In this document: positions 15,421 through 18,354 of the stretch, in pieces
How positions within the stretch are numbered: position 1 is the first letter of the stretch
Layout: every line of letters begins with the position of its first letter
From: an uncultured Clostridia bacterium
GTDB lineage: Bacteria; Bacillota; Clostridia; Christensenellales; Borkfalkiaceae
Length of the DNA stretch: 18,354 nucleotides
Direction of reading: 5' to 3'
Assembly (NCBI GenBank): GCA_934271725.1
Contig: CAKQSC010000015.1
Location: 1 to 18,354 of the forward strand
Translations under genes and position numbers: made by a program
Notes under the pieces: generated by a model
What the model saw: the letters and a program-made list of their open reading frames with translations, nothing else
Told to the model about the DNA's origin: nothing
Database searches by the model: none

Positions 15421-18354
15421 CTTTTTTGTTTCTTCTCTTTAATACCACCGCGCTTGCGCCCGCCGTAAGAATCGCCGTGAGCGTGCAACCGAGAGCCGTT
15501 CCCTTACAACCGGATTTATTCTTCGTAAACTTTGCGTACAACGTTACGTTGCCTTGTTTATCGAGAACGGTCACTTTCGTTCCTTCCGCAAAGTCGGAAG
15601 AAGTGTACCAACCGTCGAAAGTATAGCCACTCTTCGTAGCGTCCTGCAAGGTAACGGGGTTGTCTATATCGTACGTGGTAGCGGTGTTGGGATTTTCTCC
15701 TCCGTCCGCTTCGTAAGATACGGTGTAAGTCGCTTTCGTCCATACCGCGTAAAGTTTTACGTTAGCGTTGTTTTTCTTGGAAAGATTGATTACTTCCGCT
15801 TCGTCCGCATAAACGACTTCTCCGTTTTCGCTAGTAGCCCACCCCGCGAACGTATAGCCCGCTCTGATAAGAACGTTTCTCGAAAGCCTTGTAGTTTCTC
15901 CGTAAGTTATCACTTGCGCGTCCATAGAGTTGTCCGCGCCGTTTCCTTCAAACTTAACGTTATATTTGTTTACGCCGAGTTTGCAATAAAGAGTAACGTC
16001 GTGCGAGATGCCTGCGTCTATTTTAGTAACCGCCGTCGTATAAGTTTCGTCCGTATACCAACCGACTATGTGTTTACCCTCTTCGCTGTAAACGGGAAGA
16101 GAAGAAAGTCCTTCGCTGTAAGTAAACTTCGTCCAGTTGTCCGTAAGCCCTTGAAGAGGTTCGCCGTTTACGATATAGGTAACGTTGTAAGTAGGTTCGG
16201 TGAACGTAGCCGAGCCGTAACCGCACTTGTTGACCATAGGTTTAAGGTTTTCACCGTTTTCGTTATATACGACAAAGTCGCTGAGAGAGGATACTACGTG
16301 GTTGCCCGCGTTCCACAAACCGTAATGGTAATTCGCCGGGATAGTATCGAGGGTAAGTGCAGACGCCCCTTCGTAACCGTCCGCAACGATGTTGGTAAGT
16401 TTGTCCGTAACGTCGTGTTCAAAGCCTTCCGCGTCGACGTAACCGAGAACGAACTTAATATAACCGGTGTCAAGCACTTCGACGTAAAGTTTAACCGTCG
16501 TACCCGCTATGAAAGTATCGTTTGCAATACCGTTTGCGAAAATCATTACTCCCGCACCGCCCGTGTACGGATAGGTAGCGTCGTGAGAAGCCGTCGCTAT
16601 AATACCCCATTGATTCGAGCCGTCCGCAGAAGAGTCTACGTGATATTCCATAAAGAACTTTTCACCGTGTTTGAGAGTCATAGGTTCGCTGTTGGAAAGA
16701 TATGCGGAAGAGAAATTAGTTTCTGCGCCGTATTTAACGAAACCTTTATAATCTACGGAGGGTATATCGAGCGTAAACTTTACGAATTTTGCGTAAAGAG
16801 TAAGTTCACCGCTCATCGTATCGCAATCTACCGTTTCTATCTTCTGAGTATATGCTTCGTCTTTATACCAACCTTTGAACACGTAGTTGGTAAGAGTCGC
16901 CTCGCCTAAATCGAAATGCGAGTTCTCGTTGTACGTCGCGGGGTTGTTTTCGGAATTGACCGCTCCTTCCGGCATAACGTAATTTATGTTCCAGATTTGC
17001 ATTCTCCACAAAGCGTAAAGAGTAATCGTTCCGTTTTGCGTGTTCACGAGATTCATGACTTCCGCACCGTCCGCATAAACAACTTCCGTGCCGTCCGCGC
17101 CGAGCATCCAACCGAGGAACTCGAAATTGCCGTAATCGAAAGCGTTTGCGTTCAACGTTACCTTTTCGCCGTATTTAGCGTTTTGTCTTTCCATTTCTCC
17201 GCTTGCGCCGTTGCCGTCGAAGATTATCTGATAATCGTTGTCGACGACTTTACCGTAAAGAGTTATGCCTTCCGTTCTGCCCGCCTCTATCGACGTTACG
17301 GGAGTCGTTAAACCCTCGTCGGAATACCAACCCTCTACGTGAGTTCCGTTTTGGAGGTCGCACGCTTCTATCGCTGACAAGCCTGCGGAATAAGTGAAAG
17401 AAGTTACCGTCATTTTGTCGTTAACGTTTTCGCCGTTTACGACGTAGTTTATACTGTATTCGTGTTCTTTTATGGTTAACGCCGGCTGTTGAGTAACAAA
17501 GCCCAAATCGTTGCCTTCGCCGTCATAACACTTGCAATCCGTGAGTTTTGCGCCCCAGACCGCACCTGCCGATTGCCATAATCCGTAATATCCGTTTTTA
17601 ACGAGCGGAGTAAGGTCGAAGTCTTTTACGAGATCCGTCTTTACGCCGTCCGCACTAACTCTCAAACCTTTTACGTCTACGCCGGTTTCCGTTACGACAA
17701 ACTCGAACTTATAAGTCGCGCCTGCCATATCGAACTGCGTCGCTTCGTTCTTGAAAGCAAGCGTTCCTCTGCCGTCCGCAAACGGATAGAGATACGTAGG
17801 TTCGCCGGTTGCAACGAAACCGTATTGCGCCGAAATTGCGGAACCCGCGTCCGCAACGGTGTATTCTATAAACATTTTGGAGCCGACTTCCGTAGAAATC
17901 GCCGTTTTGTTTCCGAAGAAAATGGGATCGCTCGAAAGAGTAATGTCATAGGTAAGAACGGATTTATATTCGACCTCGTCGAACGTAACGTCTTCCGTAA
18001 CCCCGTCTTTAACCGCCACTACCGCGCCGTTGTTGCTCAGTATACCGAGTTCTCTGCCCTCGCCGTCGTAGCACTTTACGTTTACGAGTTTAAACAAGCC
18101 GGTGTTGCCTTCGCTGAGCCACAATCCGTAATGAGTGTTAGCCGTGAGCGTAGCCGTTTCGGCATTCATTAAAGCGACGAGGTCCGTCTTAGCGCCGTCA
18201 GTAGCGGTTTTTTCGCCCATAACTTTCAAACCGCTTTCCGTTACAGACCATTCGTATTTATATTTTGCGCCCGCATCGAGCAACTGACATACCTTACCAC
18301 CGGCATACTTCATCGCACCGCCGTTAAACGCCCAAGTTGTACTCGGAGTGGAAG
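15410..18354 (-). CDS. Giant repeat-rich surface protein (5' end off window)
   Basis: The frame is open to the right edge. The ATG at 18313 is internal, because the residues before it (TTWAFNGGA) align with the matching point of later modules (YPFADGRGTLAF, YPYTGGAGVMIF). At least 980 residues are encoded. Three ~170-residue beta-sandwich-like modules recur, each with YGLW (62-65, 243-246 and 664-667, numbering from that ATG) followed by a CYDGEG-type turn in the first two and YNENGE in the third. After the second and third modules come triplets of InlB/Listeria-Bacteroides-type repeats marked by GWY/GW and LYA (about 285-510 and 709-929). The tail is KSGC, a hydrophobic helix, then KRRNKKDEK. 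It is a surface adhesin or glycan-binding protein; no catalytic motif is seen. It is the first gene visible in the operon, and its signal peptide and promoter are not in the window. Confidence 0.88.
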   Translation of the reverse strand, partial: STPSTTWAFNGGAMKYAGGKVCQLLDAGAKYKYEWSVTESGLKVMGEKTATDGAKTDLVALMNAETATLTANTHYGLWLSEGNTGLFKLVNVKCYDGEGRELGILSNNGAVVAVKDGVTEDVTFDEVEYKSVLTYDITLSSDPIFFGNKTAISTEVGSKMFIEYTVADAGSAISAQYGFVATGEPTYLYPFADGRGTLAFKNEATQFDMAGATYKFEFVVTETGVDVKGLRVSADGVKTDLVKDFDLTPLVKNGYYGLWQSAGAVWGAKLTDCKCYDGEGNDLGFVTQQPALTIKEHEYSINYVVNGENVNDKMTVTSFTYSAGLSAIEACDLQNGTHVEGWYSDEGLTTPVTSIEAGRTEGITLYGKVVDNDYQIIFDGNGASGEMERQNAKYGEKVTLNANAFDYGNFEFLGWMLGADGTEVVYADGAEVMNLVNTQNGTITLYALWRMQIWNINYVMPEGAVNSENNPATYNENSHFDLGEATLTNYVFKGWYKDEAYTQKIETVDCDTMSGELTLYAKFVKFTLDIPSVDYKGFVKYGAETNFSSAYLSNSEPMTLKHGEKFFMEYHVDSSADGSNQWGIIATASHDATYPYTGGAGVMIFANGIANDTFIAGTTVKLYVEVLDTGYIKFVLGYVDAEGFEHDVTDKLTNIVADGYEGASALTLDTIPANYHYGLWNAGNHVVSSLSDFVVYNENGENLKPMVNKCGYGSATFTEPTYNVTYIVNGEPLQGLTDNWTKFTYSEGLSSLPVYSEEGKHIVGWYTDETYTTAVTKIDAGISHDVTLYCKLGVNKYNVKFEGNGADNSMDAQVITYGETTRLSRNVLIRAGYTFAGWATSENGEVVYADEAEVINLSKKNNANVKLYAVWTKATYTVSYEADGGENPNTATTYDIDNPVTLQDATKSGYTFDGWYTSSDFAEGTKVTVLDKQGNVTLYAKFTKNKSGCKGTALGCTLTAILTAGASAVVLKRRNKKDEK
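15413..15523 (-). other. C-terminal KSGC-helix-basic tail (putative sorting signal)
   Basis: Encodes residues 931-967 (numbered from ATG 18313): KNKSGCKG, a hydrophobic stretch, then KRRNKKDEK. Cys936 to Lys959 is 23 residues, the same spacing as in the phosphatase. Confidence 0.6.
15527..16768 (-). repeat. Second copy of a module-plus-three-repeats cassette
   Basis: Encodes residues ~516-929: a sandwich-like module and three InlB-type repeats beginning YNVTYIVNGE, YNVKFEGNGADNSM and YTVSYEADGG. It matches the order and residues of the cassette at 16784-17956, including EGNGADNSM versus DGNGASGEM and VVYADEAEVINL versus VVYADGAEVMNL. The copies have diverged, so the duplication is old. Confidence 0.65.
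16784..17956 (-). repeat. First copy of a module-plus-three-repeats cassette
   Basis: Encodes residues ~120-510: a sandwich-like module (with YGLW and CYDGEG), then repeats beginning YSINYVVNGE, YQIIFDGNGASGEM and WNINYVMPEG. A partial third sandwich module precedes it up to the window edge, so the array may be longer. Confidence 0.65.

Noticed and set aside
15554..16909. Long open plus-strand frame (about 450 codons)
   Set aside because: It lies wholly antisense to the repeat-rich surface protein, starts without a ribosome binding site and reads as Arg/Val/Phe-rich sequence with no domain. The codon use of the real gene leaves the opposite strand poor in stops.
15527..17956. Mobile element or DNA-level satellite repeat
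   Set aside because: The repetition is at protein level, within one frame and diverged. No transposase, terminal inverted repeats or target duplication is seen here or elsewhere in the window.
18311..18313. ATG at 18313 as the true start of the giant surface protein
   Set aside because: The frame stays open to the window edge, the residues before the ATG align with equivalent points in later modules, and no signal peptide follows it.

Overview
The window looks like chromosomal DNA from an anaerobic, Gram-positive-type bacterium, most likely a gut-associated member of the Clostridia (Bacillota). The evidence is strong AGGAG-type ribosome binding sites, lipoproteins with Sec/lipobox leaders, very large secreted proteins ending in a membrane helix plus a basic tail, and a carbohydrate ABC importer with two separate permeases and no ATPase of its own (in Bacillota this is often supplied by a shared MsmX-type ATPase). 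The lineage is inferred from these features; no rRNA or other marker gene is present.

Left block (1-3930, minus strand): a two-gene unit. It starts with a large exported tyrosine-phosphatase-family protein (FN3-like domain, PTP domain, C-terminal beta modules, membrane tail). Next comes a secreted modular protein of unknown function that runs off the left edge. The 251-bp divergent region at 3931-4181 carries extended -10 promoters in both directions, a CAAATAT inverted repeat and, in the phosphatase leader, two overlapping hairpins. A plus-strand AraC-family regulator (4182-5027) follows and is the obvious candidate controller.

Middle block (5028-5638): about 600 bp without an intact gene. 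It holds two apparent remnants, a zinc-ribbon C-terminus on the plus strand and a fragment of a type I restriction HsdR subunit on the minus strand. A near-perfect terminator hairpin closes the large operon to the right.

Right block (5639-18354, minus strand): seven genes in one tight series, with gaps of 24 nt or less and four junctions that overlap or nearly overlap, so almost certainly one operon whose promoter lies beyond the right edge. In transcription order they are: a giant repeat-rich surface protein (5' end missing), a GH99/GH71-like glycosidase lipoprotein with a C-terminal CBM9-like module, a secreted protein with X2-like modules, a MalF-type permease fused to an extracytoplasmic beta-propeller, a MalG-type permease, a sugar-binding lipoprotein, and a LacI-family regulator. 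This is the architecture of a Gram-positive glycan-utilisation locus: capture and trim a polysaccharide at the surface, bind the released oligosaccharide, import it, and regulate by intracellular sugar.

The most notable points are: (i) three of the exported proteins share a Lys-Gly-Cys, ~20-residue hydrophobic helix, Lys/Arg tail whose Cys-to-basic spacing is almost constant, suggesting a Cys-based surface-sorting signal; (ii) the beta-propeller fused into an ABC permease; and (iii) the exported phosphatase with alternative leader hairpins next to an AraC regulator that may be made from a leaderless mRNA.
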